In this document: piece by piece, positions 1-9,360 of the stretch
Position numbering within the stretch: the stretch's first letter is position 1
Layout of the letters: every line of letters begins with the position of its first letter
Assembly (NCBI GenBank): GCA_027459785.1
Contig: DAIDGU010000063.1
Coordinates: 1 to 64,000, forward strand
DNA length: 64,000 nt
Source of the DNA: Ktedonobacteria bacterium
Lineage (GTDB): Bacteria > Chloroflexota > Ktedonobacteria > Ktedonobacterales > JACDGC01
Direction of reading: 5' to 3'
Made by a program: the position numbers and the translations under genes
The notes under the pieces: model-generated
Seen by the model: only the letters and a program-made list of their open reading frames with translations
Told to the model about the DNA's origin: nothing
Databases searched by the model: none

Positions 1-521
1 GTGGGGGTGGGGGACTGCCCGGTATTGGCACGTTCATTGGCAATCTTGTACATGGCGTGCAGCCGCCGCAACCGACTTCGCCGGTGCCAAACATCGTCGC
101 GGGAGGGGTAGGCGGCGTGATCGGTGGCATCGTGGGGGGGGGCATCGGCGCGCATGGTGGCCACGGCGGCAGCCAGGGTGCCGGCACGCAGACGCCCCAC
201 GGCATCGCCCGGCTGCGCGGCACACCGGATAACGCTTTCGACATCATCGACTGGGCCGGCTACCCAGCGGGGGTGCCACAGCCGGCGGGACCGTTCCGCA
301 AGCTGAGTTACCGGGAGAACATGCAGGCGCGCTTGCTGGCCGATCCGTTTATGCAGCAGTACGTGCAGCAGCAGCCGCCGCAGCCGGGCAATGTCGCGCT
401 CTTCCTGCAACCGATCAAGTTTGCCGGCCCGCCGACCGATCCGCAAAACATAGTGGAAGTGCCGATGCAGCTCCAGATCGATCTCGACTATTGGTGGGAT
501 CATCTGCACTTTCGCCGGTAA
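1..521 (+). CDS. Gly-rich protein, 5' end outside the window
   Basis: The reading frame is open from the left edge, so the start lies upstream; a GTG at 57 is possible but the residues before it continue the same Gly/Pro-rich style. The first 70 visible residues are a low-complexity stretch of GGVGG/GGGIG repeats with valine and isoleucine. The C-terminal 90 residues look like a folded domain rich in Gln and Pro, ending in an aromatic patch (DYWWDHLHF). I recognise no family. The Gly-rich stretch could be a flexible linker or a hydrophobic glycine-zipper membrane segment; the sequence does not decide between them. Confidence 0.6.
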   Translation, partial: GGGGLPGIGTFIGNLVHGVQPPQPTSPVPNIVAGGVGGVIGGIVGGGIGAHGGHGGSQGAGTQTPHGIARLRGTPDNAFDIIDWAGYPAGVPQPAGPFRKLSYRENMQARLLADPFMQQYVQQQPPQPGNVALFLQPIKFAGPPTDPQNIVEVPMQLQIDLDYWWDHLHFRR

Positions 522-667
522 GGTGCGGTGGTTACGCCGTGGCCTCTCAGCGATGGTGGGCGTGATTGAGCGAGCATAAAGATACAGGAGAAGACCGCTC
601 ATATTTCACCGGCTGCCAAATGGGCTATTGCCGTTTTCGCTATGATTGGGAAGAATGGGAGAGAAGA

Positions 668-697
668 TTGACGAGAGATCCGGCGGCGTGGTACACT
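668..697 (+). promoter_or_regulatory. Putative sigma-70 promoter for recA
   Basis: TTGACG (668-673) and TACACT (692-697) are separated by 18 bases and lie about 95 bases upstream of the recA start. No inverted GAAC/GTTC LexA box of the Gram-positive type is evident around it. Found by eye only. Confidence 0.4.
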
Positions 698-791
698 TGT
701 TCAAAAGACCGCGTAAAGGATCGCTCCCACACGACTATTCTACAATTGTAACGATGCAGCGCCAGCTATGCGCTGAATGAGGAGAGCCAGC

Positions 792-1889
<1,098 letters not shown>

Positions 1890-2228
1890 ATGACCAGCGG
1901 CGGTGGGCGCACTGCCCGCCGCTGCATCCCCGTTTCATTCAGCAAGTGCTATCCATTCCCCATCCTCTCCCACCACGCATCCCGTCAATATGGGCAGGTG
2001 CGCGCGAATTGGCTGCGTGATGCCTTGTGCTGTGGACATCAGGCGCGATACAATACCCTTGTAGCTTTCCGCTGTACTGGTGTGGAAAGCACACCCAAAC
2101 CCATAACGCGCAATGCTGATGATGTCGGGGTCGCTCCACACCTCGACCGCCATATCTCTGATCTCCCCGCATGTTTGGTTGATGAGCAGATGGCGCAGCG
2201 GTGGACGCGCGCCCCAACCAAGGAGAAT
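1890..2228 (+). promoter_or_regulatory. Intergenic region with putative promoter for the MoxR gene
   Basis: The frame of the downstream ATPase is open through this stretch, but the translated residues have no MoxR similarity and there is no ribosome site until 2220, so I treat it as non-coding. TTGTGC (2025-2030) and TACAAT (2049-2054) are spaced by 18 bases and form a plausible sigma-70 promoter giving a leader of about 170 bases. The recA hairpin lies at its start. Nothing else is evident. Confidence 0.4.
1896..1923 (+). terminator. Hairpin after recA, possible terminator
   Basis: A GC-rich stem (AGCGGCGG-TGGGC / GCCCGCCGCT) with one bulge and a short loop starts 6 bases after the recA stop codon. 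It lacks a clear T-tract, so it may be only an mRNA-stabilising hairpin. Confidence 0.4.
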
Positions 2229-3644
2229 ATGCCCCGCATGGCAACCAGCACTCAACCACAAACGATCGGCGAATTACGCGCCAGCGGCTATCAGACACGC
2301 ACGGTGAAAGAGGAGCTGCGCGCCAACCTGATCAAAAAGATCCGCGCCGAAGAAGAGCTTTTCCCTGGCGTCGTCGGCTATGAAGAGACGGTTATCCCGC
2401 AGATCGAGAACGCGATCCTCTCCGGCCAGGATATCGTCCTGCTGGGCGAACGCGGCCAGGCCAAGACGCGCATCGCGCGCAGCCTGGTGAACCTGTTGGA
2501 TGACGAAGTGCCGGTCATTGCCGGCTGCGAGATCAACGACGATCCTTTCAACCCGATCTGTAAAGCGTGCCAACTGCGCCTGGCGGACGAAGGCGACGCC
2601 ACGCCCATCGCCTGGCTGCCGCGCGACCGCCGCTATGGCGAGAAGCTGGCCACGCCAGACATCACCATCGCCGATCTCATCGGCGAGGTCGATCCCATCA
2701 AGGTCGCCGAGGGGCGCTACCTGGCCGACGAGCTGACGATTCACTATGGCATGGTCCCGCGCACCCATCGCGGCATCTTCTGCCTGAACGAGCTGCCGGA
2801 CCTCGCCGAGCGCATCCAGGTCGGCCTGCTCAACATCATGGAAGAACGCGACGTGCAGATTCGCGGCTATAAAGTGCGTCTGCCGCTGGATGTGTATGTC
2901 GTCGCCAGCGCCAACCCCGAAGATTACACCAATCGCGGGCGCATCATCACGCCGCTGAAAGACCGCATGGGCAGCGAGATTCGCACGCACTACCCACGCA
3001 CCATCGAGCAAGAGATCAACATCATGGAGGCCGAGGCCGCGCCTTTTGCGATGGAAGGCATCGACCTGACCTATCCGCGCTTCATGAAAGAGATCGTCGC
3101 CGAACTCACCCACCAGGCGCGCAAGAGTTCGGACATCAGCCAGCGGTCCGGCGTGAGCGTGCGCGTTTCCATCGCCAACTATGAGAACGTCGGCAGCAAC
3201 GCCGTGCGCCGCGCGCTGCGCCTGAAAGAGCGCCAGGCCGTGCCGCGCGTGAGCGATCTGCCGGCAGTCGTAGCCAGCACGGCAGGCAAGATCGAGATGG
3301 ATACGCTGGGCGATGTGCGCGAAGACAAGATCATCACCAAGCTGATCAACCAGGCGATCCAGGCGGTCTTCGGCAACTACTTCGAGGCCAGCGACTTCGA
3401 TCAACTCGTCGCGGGTTTCGAGCGCGGCCTGAGCGTGCAAGCCGCCGATTCGCTGCCGTCGATGGATTACGTGAACCAGCTCGCCCGCGTGGGCGGCCTC
3501 AGCCGCGCCGTCGATAAGCTGGAAGGGCGCGGCAGCCCGGCGCTGATCGCCTCCACCGTCGAGTTCATCTTGGAGGGGCTGCACCTCAACCGCCGCCTCA
3601 ACAAAGATACCTCGCAGGGCAAGACTCGCTATCGCCCACGCTAA
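2229..3644 (+). CDS. MoxR/ChlI-type AAA+ ATPase
   Basis: 471-residue AAA+ ATPase related to magnesium-chelatase subunit I and MoxR proteins, which work as chaperones with VWA-domain partners to insert metals or remodel complexes. Walker A is GERGQAKT at residues 73-80; a Walker B-like GIFCLNELPDL and the sensor segment VVASANPEDYTNRGRI follow. A CKAC pair (residues 111-114) lies after the P-loop and could bind metal. The ATG at 2229 has AAGGAG nine bases upstream. The next gene encodes the VWA partner, which is the classic arrangement. The substrate cannot be read from the sequence; there are no magnesium chelatase H or cobalt chelatase genes nearby. Confidence 0.9.
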   Translation: MPRMATSTQPQTIGELRASGYQTRTVKEELRANLIKKIRAEEELFPGVVGYEETVIPQIENAILSGQDIVLLGERGQAKTRIARSLVNLLDDEVPVIAGCEINDDPFNPICKACQLRLADEGDATPIAWLPRDRRYGEKLATPDITIADLIGEVDPIKVAEGRYLADELTIHYGMVPRTHRGIFCLNELPDLAERIQVGLLNIMEERDVQIRGYKVRLPLDVYVVASANPEDYTNRGRIITPLKDRMGSEIRTHYPRTIEQEINIMEAEAAPFAMEGIDLTYPRFMKEIVAELTHQARKSSDISQRSGVSVRVSIANYENVGSNAVRRALRLKERQAVPRVSDLPAVVASTAGKIEMDTLGDVREDKIITKLINQAIQAVFGNYFEASDFDQLVAGFERGLSVQAADSLPSMDYVNQLARVGGLSRAVDKLEGRGSPALIASTVEFILEGLHLNRRLNKDTSQGKTRYRPR

Positions 3645-3653
3645 GGAAGAAGA

Positions 3654-3765
3654 CGAATCGAACACGAAAGCCACGAAGAAGCGCGAAATACACGAAAGGT
3701 TTCTTTTTCAAATTCAAACATTTTCGTGGCCTTCATGGATTTTCGTGGCCTTCGTGTTCGATTCG
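3654..3765. repeat. Inverted repeat of CACGAA/TTCGTG modules (family D)
   Basis: Two 23-base arms (3654-3676 and 3743-3765) are reverse complements with one mismatch. Between them, further CACGAA and TTCGTGGCC modules allow a long hairpin. The element fills the gap between the MoxR and VWA genes and is related to the one at 25501-25588. It could attenuate or stabilise the mRNA between the two genes. Confidence 0.85.
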
Positions 3766-3808
3766 TTTTTTCTTTTCATCGCTGTTTATGCCAGGGGGGA
3801 AGTGATCC

Positions 3809-6091
3809 ATGTTCAAGCGTTTTTTCAACCACCAGCACACGTATTCGCGCTGGGACGGCACCCAGCGTATCGAGGGGCTGGACGCCGACGAGATCCTCGA
3901 CGCCCTGGCCGATGACTATTTGCGCAACAACGACCTGCGCAGCGCCATCCAACGGTTGCAGATGGAGGGCATGCGCGGCGAGAACGGCCAGCAGATGATG
4001 GGCCTGCGCGAGATGCTCGAACGACTGCGCAGCCAGCAACGCCAACGCCAGCGCCGCTATAACATGAACGGCGTGATGGATGACATCCGCCAGAAGCTGG
4101 AAAGCGTCAAGCAGCACGAGCGCGAGGGCATTCAGCGCCGGCTGGACGAGACACAGCCCCAGCGCGATCAATCAGGTTCACCCCAACAGCCACCAGGGGA
4201 TCAGGGTCAAACGCAGGACCAGGACGCTGCTGGCGCGCAGAACCAGCAAGGGCAACAAGGCCAGCAGTCCAGCCAAGGCCAACAGGGGCAGCGTGGCCAG
4301 CAGGGGCAACAAGCTGGTCAAGGGCAGGCTGGGCAGCAAGGGCAAGCCGGCGGCATGCCGGAGGGGCTGGACCCCGCCGCGCTGCGGCGCATGCTGGAAC
4401 AGATCGCGCAGCGCAAGCAGGAGTTTTTGGACAGCTTGCCGCGCGATCCGGCGGGGCAGATCCAGGAGTTGTCGAAGTATGACTTCATGGATGCCCAGGC
4501 GCGCGAAGAGTTCCAGGAATTGCTGAATATGCTGCAACAACAGGTGATGCAACAATATTTCCAGGGCATGCAGCAATCCTTGCAGCAGATGACGCCGGCA
4601 GACATCGCCCGCATGCGCGAGATGATCCAGGCGTTGAACCAGATGTTGCGCGACCGCGAGAACGGCATTGAACCGGACTTCGACGGATTCATGGAGAAGT
4701 ACGGCGACTATTTCGGCCCCGGCATCAATTCGCTGGATGATCTGCTGGAAGATTTGCAGCGCCGTTCCGCGCAGATGCAGGCGGTGATGGATTCGATGCC
4801 CGACGAGCAGCGCCAACAGTTGCAAGAGATGATGGACCAACTGATCGGCGACGACCGCATGCGCGTGGACCTGGCCGAACTGGCGCAGCACATCGCGCAG
4901 CAGGGGCCGAACGACTATCGCACGCGCTATCGCATGACCGGCGACGAGCCGCTTTCGCTGGCCGAGGCGATGCAACTGATGGGCGAATTGCAGGGGCTGG
5001 ACGACCTGGAAGCGCAGATGCAGGCCGCGCGCCGCCAGGGCGACCTCAGCGGGGTGGACGCCGAGCGCATGCGCGAACTGATGGGCGAAGAAGACGCCGC
5101 CGCGCTGGACGAACTGAAGAACCTGATGCAGGCACTCGAAGATGCCGGCTACATCCAACGCAACGGCAACCGGTGGCAACTGACTTCCGTGGGCATGCGC
5201 AAGGTCGGCCAGAAGGCGCTGCAAGACATGTTCGCCGATCTGGACCGCGATGCCTTCGGGCAGCATGCCGTGGATTTGCGCGGCGCAGGCGGCGAGCGCA
5301 CCGACGACACCAAGCCCTACGTTTTCGGCGATCCCTTCCTGCTGGACCTGCAAGGGACGATCATGAACGCGGTGGAGCGCGGCGAACGGGTACAAACAGC
5401 GGGGCGACCAGTCGCAGAACCAGGGCGACCACAAGGGATCGCCCCTACAGACGCCGCGCTCAAGCTGACGCCGGATGATTTCGAGGTGTATCGGACGGAG
5501 TTGCAGACGCAATCATCGACGGTGCTGATGCTCGACATGTCGCTCTCGATGATCTACAGCGGCGCGGCCCAGGCGTCCAAAAAGGTTGCCGTGGCGCTGG
5601 AGGCGCTGATTCGCGGCCAGTTCCCGCGCGACAATCTCTATGTCGTCGGCTTCTCGCGCACCGCCCGCGAGTTCAAGCGCGACGAGTTGGTGGAGATCAG
5701 CGAGATGGACCACGCGCAAGGGACGAACATGGTGCATGGGCTGATGCTGGCGCGGCACCTGCTGAGTCGGCAGAAGGGCGGCAACAAGCAGATCATCATG
5801 GTGACGGACGGCGGACCGACGATGATGTGGGAGAAAGAGTACCAGGAATGGCTCTTCACCTATCCCTACACGCAGCCAGCGGAGTTGCAGACCCTGCTGG
5901 AAGTGCAGCGCTGCACGCGCGAAAACATCGTCATCAACACCTTCATGCTGGTGCGCGATCCCAGCCTGGTCGATTTCGTCAGCCAGATGTCCTCGATCAA
6001 CAAAGGCCGCGCGTTTTTCACCGCACCGGAAGACCTGGGCCGCTACCTGCTGGTAGATTATCTCGCCAATAAGCAGGCGTTCCGGCAATAA
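3809..6091 (+). CDS. VWA-domain protein, partner of the MoxR ATPase
   Basis: 760-residue protein. Residues about 115-185 are a Gln/Gly-rich low-complexity tract (GQQGQQ repeats), followed by a long Gln/Met-rich helical region. The C-terminal von Willebrand A domain has the MIDAS motif DMSLS at residues 576-580, with NMVHG and MVTDGGPT supplying the later metal-binding residues. The start at 3809 follows GGGGGA. VWA proteins next to MoxR ATPases act as the co-chaperone that binds substrate. Residues about 528-550 (bases 5391-5456) are encoded by a dispersed repeat that also occurs at 57565-57600, so a peptide rich in Pro, Arg and Gly has been inserted just before the VWA domain without breaking the frame. 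Confidence 0.88.
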   Translation: MFKRFFNHQHTYSRWDGTQRIEGLDADEILDALADDYLRNNDLRSAIQRLQMEGMRGENGQQMMGLREMLERLRSQQRQRQRRYNMNGVMDDIRQKLESVKQHEREGIQRRLDETQPQRDQSGSPQQPPGDQGQTQDQDAAGAQNQQGQQGQQSSQGQQGQRGQQGQQAGQGQAGQQGQAGGMPEGLDPAALRRMLEQIAQRKQEFLDSLPRDPAGQIQELSKYDFMDAQAREEFQELLNMLQQQVMQQYFQGMQQSLQQMTPADIARMREMIQALNQMLRDRENGIEPDFDGFMEKYGDYFGPGINSLDDLLEDLQRRSAQMQAVMDSMPDEQRQQLQEMMDQLIGDDRMRVDLAELAQHIAQQGPNDYRTRYRMTGDEPLSLAEAMQLMGELQGLDDLEAQMQAARRQGDLSGVDAERMRELMGEEDAAALDELKNLMQALEDAGYIQRNGNRWQLTSVGMRKVGQKALQDMFADLDRDAFGQHAVDLRGAGGERTDDTKPYVFGDPFLLDLQGTIMNAVERGERVQTAGRPVAEPGRPQGIAPTDAALKLTPDDFEVYRTELQTQSSTVLMLDMSLSMIYSGAAQASKKVAVALEALIRGQFPRDNLYVVGFSRTAREFKRDELVEISEMDHAQGTNMVHGLMLARHLLSRQKGGNKQIIMVTDGGPTMMWEKEYQEWLFTYPYTQPAELQTLLEVQRCTRENIVINTFMLVRDPSLVDFVSQMSSINKGRAFFTAPEDLGRYLLVDYLANKQAFRQ
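5411..5455 (+). repeat. Dispersed repeat (family F) inside a coding sequence
   Basis: About 36 bases containing AGGGCGACCACAAGGG and CGCCCCTACAGACG recur in reverse complement, nearly identical, at 57569-57600 in non-coding DNA. Here it lies in frame inside the VWA gene. Confidence 0.75.
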
Positions 6092-6117
6092 TGGTATAGC
6101 CCGATCTCTTCTGCCAG

Positions 6118-6147
6118 TTGCGTGCTGGTGCCAGAGAATGATATACT
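6118..6147 (+). promoter_or_regulatory. Putative promoter of the rpsF-ssb-rpsR cluster
   Basis: TTGCGT (6118-6123) and TATACT (6142-6147) are separated by 18 bases. The predicted leader of about 140 bases up to rpsF holds a CG-rich foldable stretch (about 6195-6270) that could be an S6:S18-type autoregulatory site, but I could not verify the conserved bulge. Confidence 0.5.
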
Positions 6148-6293
6148 GCGTTGAGCATACCATACACGAGTTGATGGTGTGCCTAACGCTGCATGGCGGC
6201 GTGGGCCGTCACGCGGCGAATCAACTCCTGCCCCGGCGATGCGGCACTGTGAGGTGCCAGGCCGGCGCATACCCAAAGGATATACATTTCACA

Positions 6294-6848
6294 ATGATTC
6301 GCCATTACGAACTTGGGGTCGTCATTAATCCCGATCTGAGTGAAGAGCAGATCGAGGCACAGATGTTGCGCGTCGGCCAGATCATCGAGACGCGCGGCGG
6401 GCAGATCACGCACCTGGACCGTTGGGGGCGGCGGCGCATGTCGTATCCCATCCAGCGCCATCGTGACGGCTATTACGCCTTCATCGACTTAGAGATGGAT
6501 TCCGCCGCTGTGCGCGACATCGATCGCCAACTGCTGGTGCAAGAGAACATCATGCGCCACCTGCTCACGATGATCGATCCGCGCGCCCTGACCGAGCGCC
6601 AGCGCCGACGCGACATGGAAGCCGCCCGCGTGGCGATGGCCCAGCAGCGTGCCGCCGAGGCCGCCGCCCGCGCCGCCGCGCCGCCCGCCGAGGTCGCACC
6701 GGCCCAGCCGTCTGCCGAAGTGGGTCAGCCGGCCACCGAGGAAGCGCCCGCGCCCGCCGAACTGGCCCCTGCCGCCGCAGCGGCTCCGGAACCGGCTGCT
6801 GACGCCACGGTCACTCCTGCGCCTGACGAGACGACACCCGTCGAATAA
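6294..6848 (+). CDS. rpsF: 30S ribosomal protein S6 with a long Ala/Pro-rich tail
   Basis: 184 residues. The first 95 match S6 (RHYELGVVINPDLSEEQIEA, then HLDRWGRRRMSYPIQRHRDGYY), which pairs with S18 in the platform of the small subunit. The remaining 85 or so residues are an Ala/Pro/Glu-rich tail, much longer than in most bacteria and probably disordered. The ATG at 6294 is the first that preserves the S6 N-terminus; AAAGGA lies 12-14 bases upstream, a long spacing. ssb follows after 31 bases and rpsR further down, the conserved S6-SSB-S18 order. Confidence 0.95.
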   Translation: MIRHYELGVVINPDLSEEQIEAQMLRVGQIIETRGGQITHLDRWGRRRMSYPIQRHRDGYYAFIDLEMDSAAVRDIDRQLLVQENIMRHLLTMIDPRALTERQRRRDMEAARVAMAQQRAAEAAARAAAPPAEVAPAQPSAEVGQPATEEAPAPAELAPAAAAAPEPAADATVTPAPDETTPVE

Positions 6849-6879
6849 GCATGTAGCAGAAAGGTCAAGAGGAGTCGTC

Positions 6880-7293
6880 ATGAACAAAGTTATCCTCATT
6901 GGCAACGTCGGTCGTGAACCTGAAATGACATACACACCCAGTGGTAGCGCCGTCACCAAGTTCTCATTGGCCACTAGCCGTCGCTGGAAAGATAAATCTA
7001 CTGGCGAGCAAAAAGATGAGACGACGTGGTTTAACATCGTTGCTTGGGAGAAGTTAGCCGAAATTTGCAGCCAGTATGTCCATAAAGGCTCGAAGATCTA
7101 CGTGGAAGGGCGCTTTGTTTTCCGTGAGTATACCGACAAAGACGGTGTTCAGCGGCGCGCGTTCGACGTGGTCATCAACGAAATGGAAATGCTCGACTCC
7201 AAGGGCAGCAATTCGTCCGCTAATAGCGGCGCGGGTGCAGCGGCAGGTGCCGCCGGTGCTGGCGAAGTAGGCGGCGAAGACTTCCCGTTCTGA
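6880..7293 (+). CDS. ssb: Single-stranded DNA-binding protein
   Basis: 137-residue SSB. The N-terminal OB fold shows [15 protein letters not shown], the TTWFNIVAW strand and [10 protein letters not shown]; a short Gly/Ala/Ser linker leads to the acidic tip ending DFPF, the docking peptide for replication and repair partners. AAGAGGAG at 6867-6874 fixes the start. Codon use is less GC-biased than in the flanking genes. It lies between the genes for S6 and S18, as in many bacteria, and is probably cotranscribed with them. Confidence 0.97.
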   Translation: MNKVILIGNVGREPEMTYTPSGSAVTKFSLATSRRWKDKSTGEQKDETTWFNIVAWEKLAEICSQYVHKGSKIYVEGRFVFREYTDKDGVQRRAFDVVINEMEMLDSKGSNSSANSGAGAAAGAAGAGEVGGEDFPF

Positions 7294-7315
7294 TTGCGAT
7301 GCCTGACCAGAAGGC

Positions 7316-7371
7316 GGCGGACAGCAATGTCCGCCCCACGATCTTTGTACGGGCGCGATTGATCGCGCCCT
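7316..7371. repeat. Two palindromic repeats (families A and E) between ssb and rpsR
   Basis: 7316-7342 is a GGCGGACAG-ATGTCCGCC palindrome of family A. 7346-7371 is a family E element with the stem GGGCGCGATT/GATCGCGCCC. Both recur elsewhere in the window in intergenic DNA. Confidence 0.8.
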
Positions 7372-7469
7372 GTGTCCCATCTTTCGCTGGCCCGCGCGCC
7401 AGCCGCGCCCCTGTGGCGCATGCCCGTGCCGGGTGTACCCCGGCAAACCCAAACGGAGGAAGAAGCTCA

Positions 7470-7757
7470 GTGAACCCATCGACATCATCAGCGCCCGCCC
7501 CCACCCAGGAGCGCCGACCGCGCCGCGACTATCGCCCGCGCCGCAAGGTCTGTCAGTTCTGTGTTGACCACGTGCGCGAAATCGATTATAAAGATGCACA
7601 GCGGCTGCGCCGCTATCTGTCGGATCGCGGCAAGATTGAGCCGCGCCGCAAGACCGGCACCTGTGCCAAGCACCAGCGCCGCCTGGCCATCGCGCTCAAG
7701 CGCGGGCGCCACATGGCGTTGTTGCCGTACACGTCGGAGCACGTGCGGGGTGCCTAG
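7470..7757 (+). CDS. rpsR: 30S ribosomal protein S18, zinc-binding form
   Basis: 95-residue S18 that binds S6 in the small-subunit platform. It carries a CQFC pair and a later CAKH, the four ligands of the zinc-binding (C+) type of S18. The core [19 protein letters not shown] is standard. The GTG at 7470 is preceded by GGAGGAAGAAG, which supports it over upstream in-frame codons that fall inside the repeat-rich spacer. The 176-base gap from ssb is filled with dispersed repeats, an unusual interruption of this cluster. Confidence 0.95.
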   Translation: MNPSTSSAPAPTQERRPRRDYRPRRKVCQFCVDHVREIDYKDAQRLRRYLSDRGKIEPRRKTGTCAKHQRRLAIALKRGRHMALLPYTSEHVRGA

Positions 7758-7863
7758 CGCCCCACGGTCTGATCGTTGCTTGCACGGCACCCATCCCTCG
7801 ATGCGGTGCCGTCGCGCCTAGCCCGCGCGGCGCACATCCTCTCCAGGGAGAGTACTCTGATCT

Positions 7864-9276
7864 ATGAGTAAAGCCATGACACCTTCACCCAACAAAACAT
7901 CTCGTGCTAAAGAGACTGTGAAACCGGAACCACGGGCAGTGGTCGATGCGCAAGGAACCGATGCATCACCCACACGCACCGCCGGGCGCTATCAGCCGGG
8001 GCGCAATCGGCGCAAAGACGGGCGGTTGGCCGCCACATTCGAGGGCAAGCGCGAGGCGCGCCCCGTGCTGCTCGGCCTGGGCCGTAACCTTTCCGCCGCC
8101 CAGCGCACGCGGATGCAGAAGCGGCTCTATCTCATCTTCGCCAGCGTCGTCGCCGCCGCCATTGTGCTGGTGGCCGCCATCGGCGTCATCAACATTAATT
8201 TTATCCAGCCGAATCTCCCCATTGTCACTGTCAACGGCGTCAACATCCCCCAGAAAAACTATCGTTACATGGTGGCGTATCTGGCGCAGGACAACTGGAA
8301 CAAGCTGCAAGCCGCGCAGGTGCAGGAAGGCCAGTTGAATACGCAGATCGCCAGCGAAAAAGATCCGACGAAGCTAGCCGCGCTTAAAACCCAATTGCAA
8401 GCCGCGCAAGCATCTGTCTCAGGCTTGCAAACGTCGTTTACCCTGACGCAGATCGATCAACTGGCGGTCAACGATCTGATCGAAGACCAGTTGATCCAAC
8501 AGCAGACGCCAGGCTACATTAAGAATGATCCCAAGGCGCGGGCCGCGCTGACGGTGACGCCTGCGCAGATCACCACCGCCTACGATGCTTTCAAGAAAGC
8601 GTTCCCCGCCGGTGAATCGCTGAGCAACTTCGAGTCGCAGAATCATATCAGCGATGGCGATGTGCATAACTCTATTGCTCTTGTGCTGCGCCGCAATGCG
8701 ATGGACCAGTACCAGCAGGGCTTGATCACCTCCCCGACGCTGCAAGTCGATTTCGCGCGCATCCAATTCGAGGGCTTGTCGCAAGCCCAGGCAGACCTGG
8801 CGGCGATCCAGAAAGATCCGAGCAAATGGAACGCGCTGGCGAAGAAAGATTCGCTGGATGTCAACACGCGCGACAACGGCGGCGACATGGGCTGGAACGC
8901 ACGCGGCCAGCAGGACCAGGCCATCGAAGCGTGGGTCTTCGCGCCGGGCCGCAAAGTTGGTGAAATGACCACAAAGGTCATCAAAGAAACGACCGGCACT
9001 TACGACATCGTGCGCATCATCGGCATCGATCCCGCACGTCCGCTGGCGAGTACGACGGTGCAGACGCTGAAGAGCAACGCGCTCTCGCACTGGCTCGACG
9101 GGCTACGCAATGTGCCGCCGACGAACAACATCACGACGGTGAACCAGGACATGCTGAACAGCACGACCAACGCGCCGCAGACGCCCCCGCTGAGCACCAG
9201 CACGAATACGACAGCGCCGGCGGGCGGTGTGCCATCTGGCGGTGTGCCGGCGGGCGGTGCGCCGGCGGCACCGTAA
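7864..9276 (+). CDS. Membrane-anchored parvulin-type peptidyl-prolyl isomerase (SurA/PrsA-like)
   Basis: 470 residues. A basic, polar N-terminal 80 residues is followed by one transmembrane segment (about 86-108, ending in AAIGVININ), then an extracellular SurA-N-like helical region beginning PIVTVNGVNIPQKNYRYMV, and a PpiC domain at about 285-385 with NGGDMGWNARGQQDQAIEAW. The last 50 residues are a Thr/Pro/Gly-rich tail with GGVPSGGVPAGG repeats. Such proteins assist folding of exported proteins outside the membrane. AGGGAG is 13-20 bases upstream of the ATG. A hairpin at 9284-9317 follows the stop. Confidence 0.88.
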   Translation: MSKAMTPSPNKTSRAKETVKPEPRAVVDAQGTDASPTRTAGRYQPGRNRRKDGRLAATFEGKREARPVLLGLGRNLSAAQRTRMQKRLYLIFASVVAAAIVLVAAIGVININFIQPNLPIVTVNGVNIPQKNYRYMVAYLAQDNWNKLQAAQVQEGQLNTQIASEKDPTKLAALKTQLQAAQASVSGLQTSFTLTQIDQLAVNDLIEDQLIQQQTPGYIKNDPKARAALTVTPAQITTAYDAFKKAFPAGESLSNFESQNHISDGDVHNSIALVLRRNAMDQYQQGLITSPTLQVDFARIQFEGLSQAQADLAAIQKDPSKWNALAKKDSLDVNTRDNGGDMGWNARGQQDQAIEAWVFAPGRKVGEMTTKVIKETTGTYDIVRIIGIDPARPLASTTVQTLKSNALSHWLDGLRNVPPTNNITTVNQDMLNSTTNAPQTPPLSTSTNTTAPAGGVPSGGVPAGGAPAAP

Positions 9277-9283
9277 ACCCGCT

Positions 9284-9317
9284 ATGCCGATGCGGCCTGC
9301 ATAGGCTGCATCGGCAT
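9284..9317 (+). terminator. Hairpin, likely terminator
   Basis: ATGCCGATGC and GCATCGGCAT form a perfect 10-base-pair stem extended by GGCC/GGCT, directly after the foldase stop codon. The following bases (GATTTG) are only weakly T-rich. Confidence 0.55.
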
Positions 9318-9360
9318 GATTTGTCCGGTCCCTTTCTTAGCATAGAAGGCGCAACAACCG

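Noticed and set aside
566-751. 61-codon frame before recA from a TTG
   Set aside because: No ribosome site, overlaps the likely recA promoter, and has no recognisable features.
522-791. LexA/SOS box upstream of recA
   Set aside because: Only a half-site-like TGTTC near 699 is present; no inverted GAAC/GTTC pair.
2274-3674. Long minus-strand frame opposite the MoxR gene
   Set aside because: Antisense shadow of a well-supported ATPase; no recognisable motif.
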